6,860 nucleotides of DNA. Origin: Caldilineaceae bacterium (GTDB lineage: Bacteria; Chloroflexota; Anaerolineae; Caldilineales; Caldilineaceae). The notes beneath the pieces were generated by a model. That model had not been told where the DNA came from and searched no databases. It saw only the letters and a list, made by a program, of their open reading frames with translations. The translations under genes and the position numbers were made by a program. Shown piece by piece: positions 1 to 6,359 of this stretch. The stretch covers positions 1 to 6,860 of the forward strand of contig JAPKMV010000183.1 in the NCBI GenBank assembly GCA_026645635.1, given 5' to 3'. Within the stretch, counting starts at the first letter, position 1. Each line of letters starts with the position of its first letter.

Positions 1-134
1 ATCGGCGTCGGCGTAGGCGCAACCGGCCCGCCGCAGCCGGCAAAGAGCAGCATAGAAAATAGGACGAAGCCCAAAGCGCCTCTTTGCGCCTTTGCGCCTT
101 TGCGCCTTTGCGTGAACGCAGTTGTTCTACTCAT
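1..134 (-). CDS. Probable lipoprotein, N-terminal 44 residues only (runs off the left edge)
   Basis: Reading the minus strand from an ATG at 134-132 gives 44 open codons to the window edge. Residues 2-18 are strongly basic (QRRKGAKAQR within them). Residues about 19-31 are hydrophobic (ALGFVLFSMLLF), followed by a lipobox FAGC with the lipidated Cys at residue 34. A Gly/Pro/Thr tail (GGPVAPTPTP) follows, as is usual just after a lipoprotein cysteine. The protein would be exported by Sec, lipidated and anchored on the outer membrane face. Its function cannot be told because the mature domain is outside the window. The start overlaps the last 8 nt of the permease gene, so it looks like the fourth gene of the exporter operon. 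No good Shine-Dalgarno is visible. An in-frame ATG at 146-144 is an alternative start. The inner ATG at 53-51 would leave only six residues before the Cys, too few for a signal peptide. The basic segment is encoded by an 8-bp tandem repeat, which is odd. Confidence 0.6.
   Translation of the reverse strand, partial: MSRTTAFTQRRKGAKAQRGALGFVLFSMLLFAGCGGPVAPTPTP
81..112. repeat. 8-bp tandem repeat, unit TTTGCGCC, about 3.75 copies
   Basis: Near-perfect direct copies of TTTGCGCC start at 83, 91, 99 and 107, the last incomplete, ending just before GTGAACGCA. The unit is not a multiple of three, so it stays open in several frames and encodes basic residues on the minus strand. From memory, similar CTTTGCGCCTTTGCG-type words are scattered in intergenic DNA of many environmental bacteria. 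That is recollection, not a search result. Here the repeat lies within the start of the predicted lipoprotein. Confidence 0.85.
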
Positions 135-1371
135 AGCGCAGCGCATCGATCGGGTTGAGACGGCTGGCGCGATAGGCGGGATAGATGCCAAAAAAGAGGC
201 CGACCGCCATCGAGAAGATCAGCGAGGTCAGCACTGCATCGAGGCCCACCACCGCATCGAACGCCTCGAAGGCCACGCTGACACCGGTGGCCAGCCCCCA
301 GCCCATAGCGATGCCGATCATGCCGCCCACCACGGCCATCGTGATCGCCTCGATCAGAAATTGCACCAGCACGTCGCTGCGTTTGGCGCCGACAGCTTTG
401 CGCAGGCCGATCTCGCGCGTGCGTTCTGTGACGCTCACCAGCATGATGTTCATGATGCCGATGCCGCCCACCAGCAGGCTGATGGCGGCAATCGCGCCCA
501 GGAAGATCGTCAGCGCGCCCAGAATGTCGCCAAAGACCGAGATCAGGTCGTTCTGGCTGATGATGCTGAAGTCGTCAGCGTCGAGATAGCGGATGTTGCG
601 CCGCTCGCGCATGAGTTCGGTGATCTGCAACTGCGCTTCAGGAATGCGTGCGGGGTCATTCACCGAGGCGTAGATGACCGTGACCGGGTACTGGCCATTG
701 ACCGTCTTTTGGCGGAAGATGCGGTCCTGCGCCGTGGTCAGCGGGATGAAGACCGTGTTGTCCAGATTGCCGCCGGGGCCGCCGCCCTTGCTCTCCATCA
801 CGCCGATCACGCGGAAGTTCAGCCCGTTGACCTGCACCGTCTGGTCGACGGGATATTCGTCGTTGGGAAAGAGTTCGGCGGCAATATCGGAGCCAAGCAG
901 CAGCACGCGCTGGCGTTCGTCCAGGTCGGTCTGCGAAAAGAAACTGCCCATCGTCGGCGCCCAGTTGCGCACCTGGTAATAGTTGGGCATCGCCGCGAAG
1001 ACCTGAACGCGCACATCCTTGCCGTTGCGACCGACATTGGCCGATGCCTGGAAGTCGGCTGTCACTTCGGCCACGTCGGGGACGCGCCCGCTTTCACTGA
1101 TGGCCGTCACGTCACTCAGCGTAAAGGGTTTGACCGGCGTGCGGCGCAGAGCCGGCGGGCCGTCGCTGATGTTGCCGGGCGCAATGAAGAGCAGGTTGCT
1201 GCCGAGACCTGCGAACTGGTCGGTGACATACTTCTCCACGCCGCGACCGATGGACATCAGCGCGATCACGGCGCCGACGCCGATGATGATGCCGAGCATG
1301 GTCAGGATGCTGCGCAGTTTGTTGGCGGCCAGCGCCCGCATGGCGATGCGCACCGCCTCGATAATTTTCAT
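127..1371 (-). CDS. MacB/FtsX-type ABC transporter permease
   Basis: A 414-residue permease of the MacB/LolCE/FtsX superfamily (type VII ABC, mechanotransmission type). These proteins do not form a classical transmembrane channel; they couple cytoplasmic ATP hydrolysis to movements of an extracytoplasmic domain. TM1 is at about residues 21-43 after a short amphipathic N-terminus ([20 protein letters not shown]). A large extracytoplasmic MacB_PCD-like domain spans about 45-282. TM2 is at about 283-310, TM3 at about 332-362 and TM4 at about 375-398. The conserved cytoplasmic motif [16 protein letters not shown] lies between TM2 and TM3, and the family-typical end [17 protein letters not shown] is present. 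Length and layout match stand-alone (split) permeases such as Bacillus YknZ rather than E. coli MacB, where ATPase and permease are fused. Its ATG overlaps the ATPase stop as ATGA, indicating translational coupling. Family assignment is firm; the substrate (peptide, macrolide, lipid or other) cannot be read from the sequence. Confidence 0.95.
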   Translation of the reverse strand: MKIIEAVRIAMRALAANKLRSILTMLGIIIGVGAVIALMSIGRGVEKYVTDQFAGLGSNLLFIAPGNISDGPPALRRTPVKPFTLSDVTAISESGRVPDVAEVTADFQASANVGRNGKDVRVQVFAAMPNYYQVRNWAPTMGSFFSQTDLDERQRVLLLGSDIAAELFPNDEYPVDQTVQVNGLNFRVIGVMESKGGGPGGNLDNTVFIPLTTAQDRIFRQKTVNGQYPVTVIYASVNDPARIPEAQLQITELMRERRNIRYLDADDFSIISQNDLISVFGDILGALTIFLGAIAAISLLVGGIGIMNIMLVSVTERTREIGLRKAVGAKRSDVLVQFLIEAITMAVVGGMIGIAMGWGLATGVSVAFEAFDAVVGLDAVLTSLIFSMAVGLFFGIYPAYRASRLNPIDALRYE

Positions 1372-2201
1372 CGCGTCACTTCCTTCTCCGGTGCGGGCAG
1401 CGCGGCGCCATTCACGCCAGGATCATGGGCGTGCGCCTCGTGATAGGTGCGGTAGATGCCTGCCGTGGCCGGCCTGCGTTCGTCCAGTTCGATCAGCCCG
1501 TCACGGATACGCACCACCCGCTCGCAGTAGTCGGCCGTTTCCGGGTTGTGGGTGACAAAGACGATGGTCATTCCCCGCTCCTGGTTCAGCCGTTGAAAAA
1601 GTTCCATGATCTCGATGCTGGTCTTGGTGTCCAGGTTGCCGGTCGGTTCGTCGGCCAAGATCATCGACGGCCGGTTGATCAGCGCGCGGGCGATGGCGAC
1701 GCGCTGCTGCTGGCCGCCGGAAAGTTCGTTGGGCTTGTGGTGGATGCGGTCGCCCAACCCCACCAGCGTCAAGGATTCCACCGCACGCTGGCGACGTTCG
1801 CGCCCGCTCAGACCCGCGTAGATCAGCGGCAGTTCCACATTCGCCAGCGCCGTAGTGCGCGACAGCAGGTTGAAGCTCTGGAAGACAAAGCCGATCTTGC
1901 GGCAGCGAATATCGGCCAGTTGGTCATCATTGAGGCGGCTGACATCCTGGTCGTCGATGAGATACTGCCCTTCGCTGGGCACGTCCAGACAGCCAACAAT
2001 GTTCATGAGCGTGGACTTGCCGCTGCCCGATGGTCCCATGACGGCGATCATTTCACCGGGCCAGATCTCAAGGTCGACGCCGCGCAGGGCCTGCACCTCG
2101 ACATCGCCCATCTGGTAGATTTTCTTGATATCGCGCAAGGCGACGACTGGAACGTCGCCCTCCCGCTCGGGCATAGCCGATTTGCGCTTTGCTGTCGCCA
2201 T
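1368..2201 (-). CDS. MacB/LolD-type ABC transporter ATP-binding protein
   Basis: A 277-residue cytoplasmic ATPase powering the neighbouring permease. All nucleotide-binding motifs are intact: Walker A GPSGSGKS (56-63), Q-loop Gln108, signature LSGGQQQR (160-167), Walker B ILADEP with catalytic Glu185, D-loop GNLD (188-191) and switch His218 (VTHNP). The words [19 protein letters not shown] and [13 protein letters not shown] are typical of the LolD/MacB/YknY subfamily. The core starts near residue 18; the first 15 or so residues are polar and non-conserved. The gene starts 5 nt after the adaptor stop, so its ribosome binding site (a weak GGTGG) lies inside the adaptor gene. An alternative start is Met10, which has no better Shine-Dalgarno. 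The C-terminus extends about 35 residues past the usual end of such ATPases, with a His-containing stretch YHEAHAHD near 253-260. Its purpose is unknown. Confidence 0.96.
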   Translation of the reverse strand: MATAKRKSAMPEREGDVPVVALRDIKKIYQMGDVEVQALRGVDLEIWPGEMIAVMGPSGSGKSTLMNIVGCLDVPSEGQYLIDDQDVSRLNDDQLADIRCRKIGFVFQSFNLLSRTTALANVELPLIYAGLSGRERRQRAVESLTLVGLGDRIHHKPNELSGGQQQRVAIARALINRPSMILADEPTGNLDTKTSIEIMELFQRLNQERGMTIVFVTHNPETADYCERVVRIRDGLIELDERRPATAGIYRTYHEAHAHDPGVNGAALPAPEKEVTR

Positions 2202-2206
2202 CTTGC

Positions 2207-3679
2207 TTATCCACCACCAAAGAGCGCGCCGCGCAGCCGCTGCTCGCCGGTCAGGCTGACCAAGGCCACCTCGTCCCCCGGCTGCAGCCCGCCCAAGATC
2301 TGGCTCTGGCGCTCATTGCGCAGGCCAAGCTCCACTTCTTGCAGCACCGGCTCGCCGCCGACCATCTTGTAGACGTAAGCCTTGCCGGTATCGCGGTCAA
2401 GTTGGATGAAGCGGTTGGCAAGCAGCAGCGCATCGTCCACATTGGCCGTGGTGATGCTGGCGGTGGCGCTCATGCCGGCGCGCAGCGGCGCGTCGTTCAT
2501 GTCCGGCACGATGGTCACTTCGTAGGCGATCACGCCATTGACATTGGCCGCAGTGGGCGAAATCTTGGTCACGACGCCGGAGATCGGCGTGTCGGGCACA
2601 GCATCCACCGTCAGGCGCACGGGCTGCCCCACGGCGACCTGGCGCACGTCGATCTCATCCACCAGCACCTTCATGTGAAACCGGCTCAGGTCGGTGAGAA
2701 CCGCGGCGGGCAGGCCGGTGGTGGCCAGTTCACCTTGTTTGACATTCATCTGGCTGATCACGCCGTCGAAGGGTGCCACGATGCGTGCATTGTTGAGCGA
2801 ATTCTCGGCCTGCAACTGGCTGAGTTGTGCCTGTTTGACCTGAGCGCGGGCGATGGTCAGGTCTTCCTCGCTTGGCCCTTCCAGCAGCGTCTCCAGGTTA
2901 TTCTGGGCGTTGACCACCTGCGCCTGCGCCTGCCGCAGCGCCGACTGCGCCTGGGCAATCTGGTTGAGACCCTGGCTGAACTGAGCCTGGTTGGGGCCTT
3001 CTTCGGTCAGCCCCACCTGCGCCAGCGCCACCTCATAGTTGATCGTCGCCTGCTGCAACTGCTGCGATTGGGGCATCATGCCGGCGTCGGGCATCTCTTT
3101 GATCTTGTTGTAGGCCTGCTGCGCCTGGTTGAGGGCGATTTCGGCCTGGCGCAGTTGCGCCTCGTTGACGGTGCGCTGGGTGTCGCTGTTGCCGACGGAG
3201 AGTTGGCGATAGCTGGCCTGTGCGCTGGCGAGGGCGGCTTCGGCGCTGGCCACGCCCGCCTGGGCGACCTCCACCGCAGCCTGGGCCGCAGCCACATCGA
3301 GCGCGTCCGGCGGCGTTTCCAGCTTGGCAAGCTGCGCCTGGCTGATCTCCTGCTGCACTTTGGACTGCGCCAGCGCCAGCGTCAGGTCGGTGGTGTCCAA
3401 TTCGGCAAGCACCTGCCCTTGCTGCACGGCGTCACCAACGGCGGCCAGCACATTGGCCACCGGCCCGACCGAGCGAAAAAAGAGCGAGACCTGCGCCTCC
3501 GGTTCGATGCTGCCGGTGGCGTTCACCGTGCTGGCAATCGGCCCCCGTTCCACCTGCACGGTTTCATAGGTCGGGGCTTGCGCCTGCGCCTGCGTCGGCA
3601 GAACATATTGCTGATACGCAAACCAACCGCCCACGCCCAAAACAGCCACAATCACGACAAAAATCAGGAATTTTCTCAT
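2207..3679 (-). CDS. HlyD/MacA-type membrane-fusion (adaptor) protein with long coiled coil
   Basis: A 490-residue periplasmic/extracytoplasmic adaptor of the RND/MacA/HlyD family, first gene of the exporter operon. Residues about 4-22 are an uncleaved membrane anchor or signal sequence ([17 protein letters not shown]). The first half of the lipoyl (barrel-sandwich) domain is at about 47-95 and the second at about 299-320 ([19 protein letters not shown]). Between them lies an Ala/Gln/Glu-rich alpha-helical coiled coil of about 195 residues. A beta-barrel domain follows at about 332-410 and a membrane-proximal domain at about 412-475, ending in Gly-Gly-Gly. The coiled coil contains a related pair of segments: [17 protein letters not shown] (120-136) resembles [17 protein letters not shown] (265-281). 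This suggests growth of the hairpin by internal duplication. E. coli MacA is about 370 residues, so the extra length lies almost wholly in the hairpin. No TolC-like outer-membrane gene is present, as in YknXYZ of monoderm bacteria. The ATG lacks a strong Shine-Dalgarno. Confidence 0.94.
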   Translation of the reverse strand: MRKFLIFVVIVAVLGVGGWFAYQQYVLPTQAQAQAPTYETVQVERGPIASTVNATGSIEPEAQVSLFFRSVGPVANVLAAVGDAVQQGQVLAELDTTDLTLALAQSKVQQEISQAQLAKLETPPDALDVAAAQAAVEVAQAGVASAEAALASAQASYRQLSVGNSDTQRTVNEAQLRQAEIALNQAQQAYNKIKEMPDAGMMPQSQQLQQATINYEVALAQVGLTEEGPNQAQFSQGLNQIAQAQSALRQAQAQVVNAQNNLETLLEGPSEEDLTIARAQVKQAQLSQLQAENSLNNARIVAPFDGVISQMNVKQGELATTGLPAAVLTDLSRFHMKVLVDEIDVRQVAVGQPVRLTVDAVPDTPISGVVTKISPTAANVNGVIAYEVTIVPDMNDAPLRAGMSATASITTANVDDALLLANRFIQLDRDTGKAYVYKMVGGEPVLQEVELGLRNERQSQILGGLQPGDEVALVSLTGEQRLRGALFGGG

Positions 3680-3758
3680 TGCCAGTACGCACCGTTTGAA
3701 TCGTTGTCACACCGAAATTGCAGCGAATGCCAACCTCGCCGCCAACGTCAATCTTTGC

Positions 3759-3767
3759 ATCATATCA
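3759..3767 (-). promoter_or_regulatory. Candidate extended -10 promoter of the exporter operon
   Basis: On the minus strand this reads TGATATGAT, an extended -10 (TGn followed by TATGAT, five of six matches to TATAAT). It ends about 80 nt upstream of the adaptor ATG. No good -35 is seen at 16-18 nt, which an extended -10 can tolerate. The same ten bases TGATATGATG also occur in front of mutS2 (6456-6465), which adds some weight. A TTGACG on the same strand (3751-3746) lies downstream and has no matching -10. Confidence 0.4.
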
Positions 3768-3958
3768 TACGCCAGACCGATCCTGCGGTTGCAAGTATAT
3801 TCTGATTCCGTTGCGTAGACAGTAAGCACCCCTGAATTTCCCAGCGCACCGGTGGAACCCGGCGTGCGGTGGCGCCGTTGGGATGCACACTGACGGAATC
3901 CCCTGGCTGCTGCCTCTACACTGCAATGGTTTTCTGGCGGCGTGAAGAGGCCAGTAGT

Positions 3959-4035
3959 GTTGCGTGCTGCGTGTTGCGTGCTGCGTTGTTGCGACTAGCC
4001 ACGCAACACGCAACACGTAATAAGCAACACGCAAC
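3959..4035. repeat. Heptamer tandem array folded into an inverted repeat (GTTGCGT units)
   Basis: The left arm 3959-3993 is made of 7-bp units GTTGCGT/GCTGCGT (GTTGCGT, GCTGCGT, GTTGCGT, GCTGCGT, then TGTTGCG shifted by one base). The right arm 4001-4035 holds five complementary units (ACGCAAC, ACGCAAC, ACGTAAT, AAGCAAC, ACGCAAC). The centre is ACTAGCC. The outermost units pair perfectly and the inner ones carry one or two mismatches. One extra T bulges at 3987. The whole could form a cruciform in DNA or a stem of about 34 bp in RNA. It lies about 50 bp upstream of the hydrolase start and is probably in its leader. Confidence 0.9.
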
Positions 4036-4051
4036 CATCGGCTTACTTGCG

Positions 4052-4070
4052 TCCACCTGTATCAGGTGGA
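4052..4070 (+). promoter_or_regulatory. Perfect 8-bp inverted repeat next to the hydrolase ribosome binding site
   Basis: TCCACCTG (4052-4059) and CAGGTGGA (4063-4070) are perfect inverted copies around the spacer TAT. The right arm runs straight into GGAGGAGGAG, the Shine-Dalgarno region. In RNA this would be a compact hairpin that could mask part of the ribosome binding site. In DNA it could be a dimeric operator. Which one cannot be decided from sequence. Confidence 0.6.
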
Positions 4071-4077
4071 GGAGGAG
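4068..4077 (+). promoter_or_regulatory. Ribosome binding site of the LysM-hydrolase gene
   Basis: GGAGGAGGAG is a repeated strong Shine-Dalgarno ending 9 nt before the ATG at 4087. It fixes this start, and the encoded N-terminus is a good signal peptide. The first GGA is shared with the inverted repeat just upstream. Confidence 0.8.
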
Positions 4078-4086
4078 TAGAGATCA

Positions 4087-5427
4087 ATGATCCCTTTGAT
4101 AAAGCGCCTGGCGGGCCTGTTGGCCGCCACCGTAATCGGCTTGACGGCCCTGCCGCCCGGTGCGGCGCAGGCGCAAGCGAGCGCCGTGTGCGCCCAGGAT
4201 GTGGTCGTGCGCAGCGGCGACACGCTCTCTTCGATTGCCGCGGCGACGCTGGGCGACCTCAGCGCCTATCCGCGCATCGTTGCGGCGACCAATGCACTGG
4301 CGGCGACCGATGGCAGCTACGCCACGATCAGCGATGCGGGGCGCATCCAGGTGGGGTGGAAACTCTGCATCCCCGGCAGCGCAGCCGGCGCCGCGGCCAG
4401 TGCTCCGGCGCCCACAGCCACAGCGGCCATCACGCCAGCGGCGCCTGTCGCTGCGCCCGTCGACACGGGCGAGGGCAGCGCACCGAACGACCAGGCCGAG
4501 GAAGAAGTCCCCATCGTTGACGGAGAAAAGCTGACCATCGACTACTTGCGCAGCCTGTCGTATTCGGGCGAGATCGTGGTGGAGGATGTGCTGGCGCCGG
4601 GCAGCAACTATGACCGCTATCTGGTGTCGTACCAGAGCGAGGGGCTGAAGAACTATGCCTACATGACGATTCCGCGCGGGCAGAAGCCGGCAACCGGCTG
4701 GCCGGCGATCATCTTCAACCACGGCTACATTCCGCCGGAGGTCTATCGCTCCACCGAACGCTATATCGCCTACACCGATGGCTTTGCGCGCAATGGCTAC
4801 GTCGTCTTCCGCCCCGACTACCGCGGCCACGGCTTTTCCGAAGGGGAAGCGCGCGGGGCCTACGGTTTCCCCGACTACACCATCGACGTGCTCAATGGGC
4901 TGGCAGCGGTGAAGGATCACCCAGACGTGGACGCCAACCGCATCGGCATGTGGGGACATTCGATGGGCGGCTACATAACACTGCGCTCGCTGCTCGTGGA
5001 CAAGGATATCAAAGCCGGGGTGATCTGGGCCGGCGTCGTCGCATCGTATCCCGACCTGATCAACAACTGGCGGCGCACCACCTCGACGACGCAGCCGACC
5101 ACGCCGCCCAACCCGACGCGGCGCTGGCGTGCGCAGTTGACCGAGCGCTACGGCGAGGCGAGCGAAGACTCGCCCTTCTGGCGCTCGATCTCGGCCAACA
5201 CCTATCTGGCCGAATTGACCGCGCCGATTCAGGTGCATCACGGTACAGCGGACACCAGCGTGCCGGTGGCATTTTCGGAGAAGCTGCAGGAACAGGCCGA
5301 GGCTGCCGGCGCCACCAGCGAGTTGTACATCTACCCGGGGGACGACCATAACCTGGCGGGGCAGTTCAGCACGGCCATGCAGCGGTCGATCGCATTCTTC
5401 GACCGCTACGTCAAGAACGGTGAGTAG
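4087..5427 (+). CDS. Secreted LysM-domain alpha/beta hydrolase (dienelactone hydrolase/S9 peptidase-like)
   Basis: A 446-residue exported enzyme. Residues 1 to about 31 are a signal peptide (MIPLIKR, hydrophobic core, then GAAQAQA cleavage region). A LysM domain follows at about 38-97 (VVVRSGDTLSSIAAATLGD through GWKLCIPG), expected to bind peptidoglycan or another N-acetylglucosamine polymer. Cys35 and Cys94 bracket it and could form a disulfide. A low-complexity Ala/Pro/Thr linker spans about 98-142. The catalytic domain occupies about 150-446: oxyanion-side NHGY (211-214), nucleophile Ser292 in GHSMGG, Asp389 in HHGTADTSVP and His421 in YPGDDHN. The triad is therefore complete. Residues about 326-345 form a Thr/Pro/Arg-rich insertion between Ser and Asp, likely part of a lid. 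The fold resembles dipeptidyl-peptidase/acyl-peptidase and dienelactone hydrolase families, so it is an esterase or peptidase. The substrate is unknown; wall tethering by LysM is inferred. The gene stands alone, converging on the Uma2 gene. Confidence 0.92.
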   Translation: MIPLIKRLAGLLAATVIGLTALPPGAAQAQASAVCAQDVVVRSGDTLSSIAAATLGDLSAYPRIVAATNALAATDGSYATISDAGRIQVGWKLCIPGSAAGAAASAPAPTATAAITPAAPVAAPVDTGEGSAPNDQAEEEVPIVDGEKLTIDYLRSLSYSGEIVVEDVLAPGSNYDRYLVSYQSEGLKNYAYMTIPRGQKPATGWPAIIFNHGYIPPEVYRSTERYIAYTDGFARNGYVVFRPDYRGHGFSEGEARGAYGFPDYTIDVLNGLAAVKDHPDVDANRIGMWGHSMGGYITLRSLLVDKDIKAGVIWAGVVASYPDLINNWRRTTSTTQPTTPPNPTRRWRAQLTERYGEASEDSPFWRSISANTYLAELTAPIQVHHGTADTSVPVAFSEKLQEQAEAAGATSELYIYPGDDHNLAGQFSTAMQRSIAFFDRYVKNGE

Positions 5428-5429
5428 AG

Positions 5430-5521
5430 ATAGACCGCGGATTTGGCGGATGGGGCGGATTGGCGCGGATGAACTGCAGAATCCGCGTGAATCCGCCTAA
5501 TCTGCCAAATCCGCGGTCTAT
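5430..5521. repeat. Long hairpin repeat with GCGGAT units in a convergent intergenic gap
   Basis: The arms 5430-5470 and 5481-5521 (41 bp each) are inverted copies matching at about 36 of 41 positions, with 21 of 22 at the outer ends (ATAGACCGCGGATTTGGC). The loop is 10 nt (5471-5480). Each arm is itself a tandem array: GCGGAT starts at 5437, 5446, 5455 and 5465 (spacing 9, 9, 10), mirrored by ATCCGC or a close variant in the other arm. It starts 3 bp after the hydrolase stop and ends 10 bp before the Uma2 stop. It could act as a two-way transcription barrier, but no T-tract follows on either side, so it is not a standard intrinsic terminator. Confidence 0.92.
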
Positions 5522-5530
5522 GCCAGTGCG

Positions 5531-6283
5531 CTACGCGTCCGGGTCGATGCCGAGGGCGCGCAGCCTGGCAGCAAGTTTTTCGGCGCGTTCGTGTGCTTCC
5601 TCGGCGCGTTGACTTGCCTCATCGGCGCGCGCGCGTTCGATAGCCGCGTTCTCCTGCCCGGTGTGCAGCAGCGAGCCATCCTGGTTGCACCACCGCAGCC
5701 ACACCCCAGTCACATCTTCGTAGTCGCCTTCCCACAGGATCAGCCCCAACCCAATGCCGTGCAGCCAGTGATCGGTGGTCTCCACAAAGCTCATGCCCTG
5801 GCGGGTGAAGATGCGCAACGGCGCGTCACTGATGTGGCCTTCCGGGTCGTAGACGACGTAGTAGGCAACGCCCATGCGCGCATAATCGAGCAGCTTGTTG
5901 CCCAGTTCGCCCCCTTTGTTGTTGGAGACGATCTCGACCACCACGTCCGGCGGCTTGCCATAGTTCCAGACAAAATAGGAACGGTTGATCTTGGGGAACG
6001 GGTTGTCCGGCGCCCGTACATCCAGGCTCACCAGCAGGTCGGGAACCAGCACGGTCTGTTCGGCCATTGTAAAGAGGCCGACGTTGGCCATCGCCACAAA
6101 GGGGCGCCCGTCACCAGGCCCGGGCCACGAGTCATAGAGCGCTGTGCGCAGCAGCGCCATCTGGCGTTCCGAGAAGATGTTGTCCACGGGGGTGTCGTCC
6201 TCTGTAATCAAATGGGAGATGTCAGGGCCTACGATCACGTCTTCGTCATCTACGGGTGGATCTGCGATTGTCATTTCATCCAT
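5531..6283 (-). CDS. Uma2-family (DUF820) putative restriction-endonuclease-fold protein
   Basis: A 250-residue protein from the ATG at 6283-6281. That start has a GAGG Shine-Dalgarno 7 nt upstream; a TTG two codons earlier leaves only 1 nt and is rejected. The N-terminal 30 or so residues are acidic and Asp/Pro-rich. The Uma2 core spans about residues 33-195. Counted from this Met, PD (81-82, VLVPDLLVSLDV), Glu117 in VVVEIVSNN and Lys130 in NKLLDYARMGV match the conserved acidic/Lys positions of this PD-(D/E)XK-like family. YYVVYDPEG follows, as usual. The last 40 or so residues (about 210-243) are an Ala/Glu/Arg-rich coiled coil, a common tail on Uma2 proteins. Family members are abundant in Cyanobacteria and Chloroflexota. 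They are annotated as endonucleases from fold similarity, but their biological role is largely unproven. The gene is monocistronic and flanked on both sides by palindromic repeats. Confidence 0.9.
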   Translation of the reverse strand: MDEMTIADPPVDDEDVIVGPDISHLITEDDTPVDNIFSERQMALLRTALYDSWPGPGDGRPFVAMANVGLFTMAEQTVLVPDLLVSLDVRAPDNPFPKINRSYFVWNYGKPPDVVVEIVSNNKGGELGNKLLDYARMGVAYYVVYDPEGHISDAPLRIFTRQGMSFVETTDHWLHGIGLGLILWEGDYEDVTGVWLRWCNQDGSLLHTGQENAAIERARADEASQRAEEAHERAEKLAARLRALGIDPDA

Positions 6284-6290
6284 ACACAAA

Positions 6291-6294
6291 CCTC
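6291..6294 (-). promoter_or_regulatory. Ribosome binding site deciding the Uma2 start
   Basis: The minus strand reads GAGG, then TTTGTGT, then ATG. A 7-nt spacer to the ATG at 6283 is ideal. The longer reading that begins at the TTG (6289-6287) would have a 1-nt spacer and is unlikely. Confidence 0.7.
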
Positions 6295-6331
6295 GATTGG
6301 GGAAAAACCGACTGTCCGATCATCTGCGCCG

Positions 6332-6359
6332 AGTATAGCACACGCAGTGCGCCCGTCAA
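6332..6359 (-). promoter_or_regulatory. Sigma-70-type promoter of the Uma2 gene
   Basis: On the minus strand, -35 TTGACG (6359-6354) and -10 TATACT (6337-6332) each match consensus at five of six positions and are 16 nt apart. Transcription would begin near 6325, giving a leader of about 40 nt. The -35 box is formed at the edge of the adjacent heptamer repeat. A short inverted repeat GCAC/GTGC (6338-6350) sits in the spacer and could be a minor operator. Confidence 0.7.

Larger units (their letters stand above)
3680..4086. other. Divergent intergenic region between exporter operon and LysM-hydrolase
   Basis: About 407 bp with no convincing gene. From left to right it holds the exporter leader and candidate promoter (about 3680-3770), then a stretch of about 180 bp (3771-3955) where I see no gene or clear plus-strand promoter. 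The heptamer tandem/inverted repeat follows at 3959-4035, then a small perfect hairpin at 4052-4070 merging into the purine-rich ribosome binding site of the hydrolase. Two short overlapping ORFs cross the repeat on opposite strands and translate it to low-complexity peptides. I do not call them genes. Confidence 0.7.

Noticed and set aside
100..1443. Long plus-strand open frame opposite the permease
   Set aside because: It mirrors the codon bias of a clear MacB/FtsX gene. The product is His/Asp/Arg-rich with no domain, so it is an antisense artefact of high GC.
3746..3751. TTGACG (minus strand) as -35 of the exporter operon
   Set aside because: No acceptable -10 is found 16-18 nt downstream; the extended -10 at 3759-3767 is a better candidate.
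2189..3805. 538-codon plus-strand open frame opposite the adaptor
   Set aside because: Full-length antisense shadow of a recognisable HlyD/MacA gene. Its low-complexity His/Leu/Gly/Arg product has no family features.
3765..4034. 89-codon minus-strand ORF in the divergent gap (and an overlapping plus-strand ORF at 3869-4090)
   Set aside because: Both are translations of the heptamer array, giving repetitive TQHATR-like peptides. There is no ribosome binding site or domain. Such peptides are typical false ORFs over this kind of repeat.
3959..4035. CRISPR array
   Set aside because: Units are 7 bp without unique spacers and are arranged as an inverted repeat. No cas genes are nearby.
4084..5349. 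421-codon minus-strand open frame opposite the hydrolase
   Set aside because: The opposite strand encodes a signal peptide, LysM and an intact catalytic triad. This reading shows none of these.
5430..5521. Standard intrinsic terminator
   Set aside because: The stem is far longer than usual and no T-tract follows on either strand. A termination role is possible but not shown.
6281..6289. TTG start for Uma2 two codons upstream
   Set aside because: It would leave a 1-nt spacer to the GAGG ribosome binding site; the ATG at 6283 has an ideal 7 nt.
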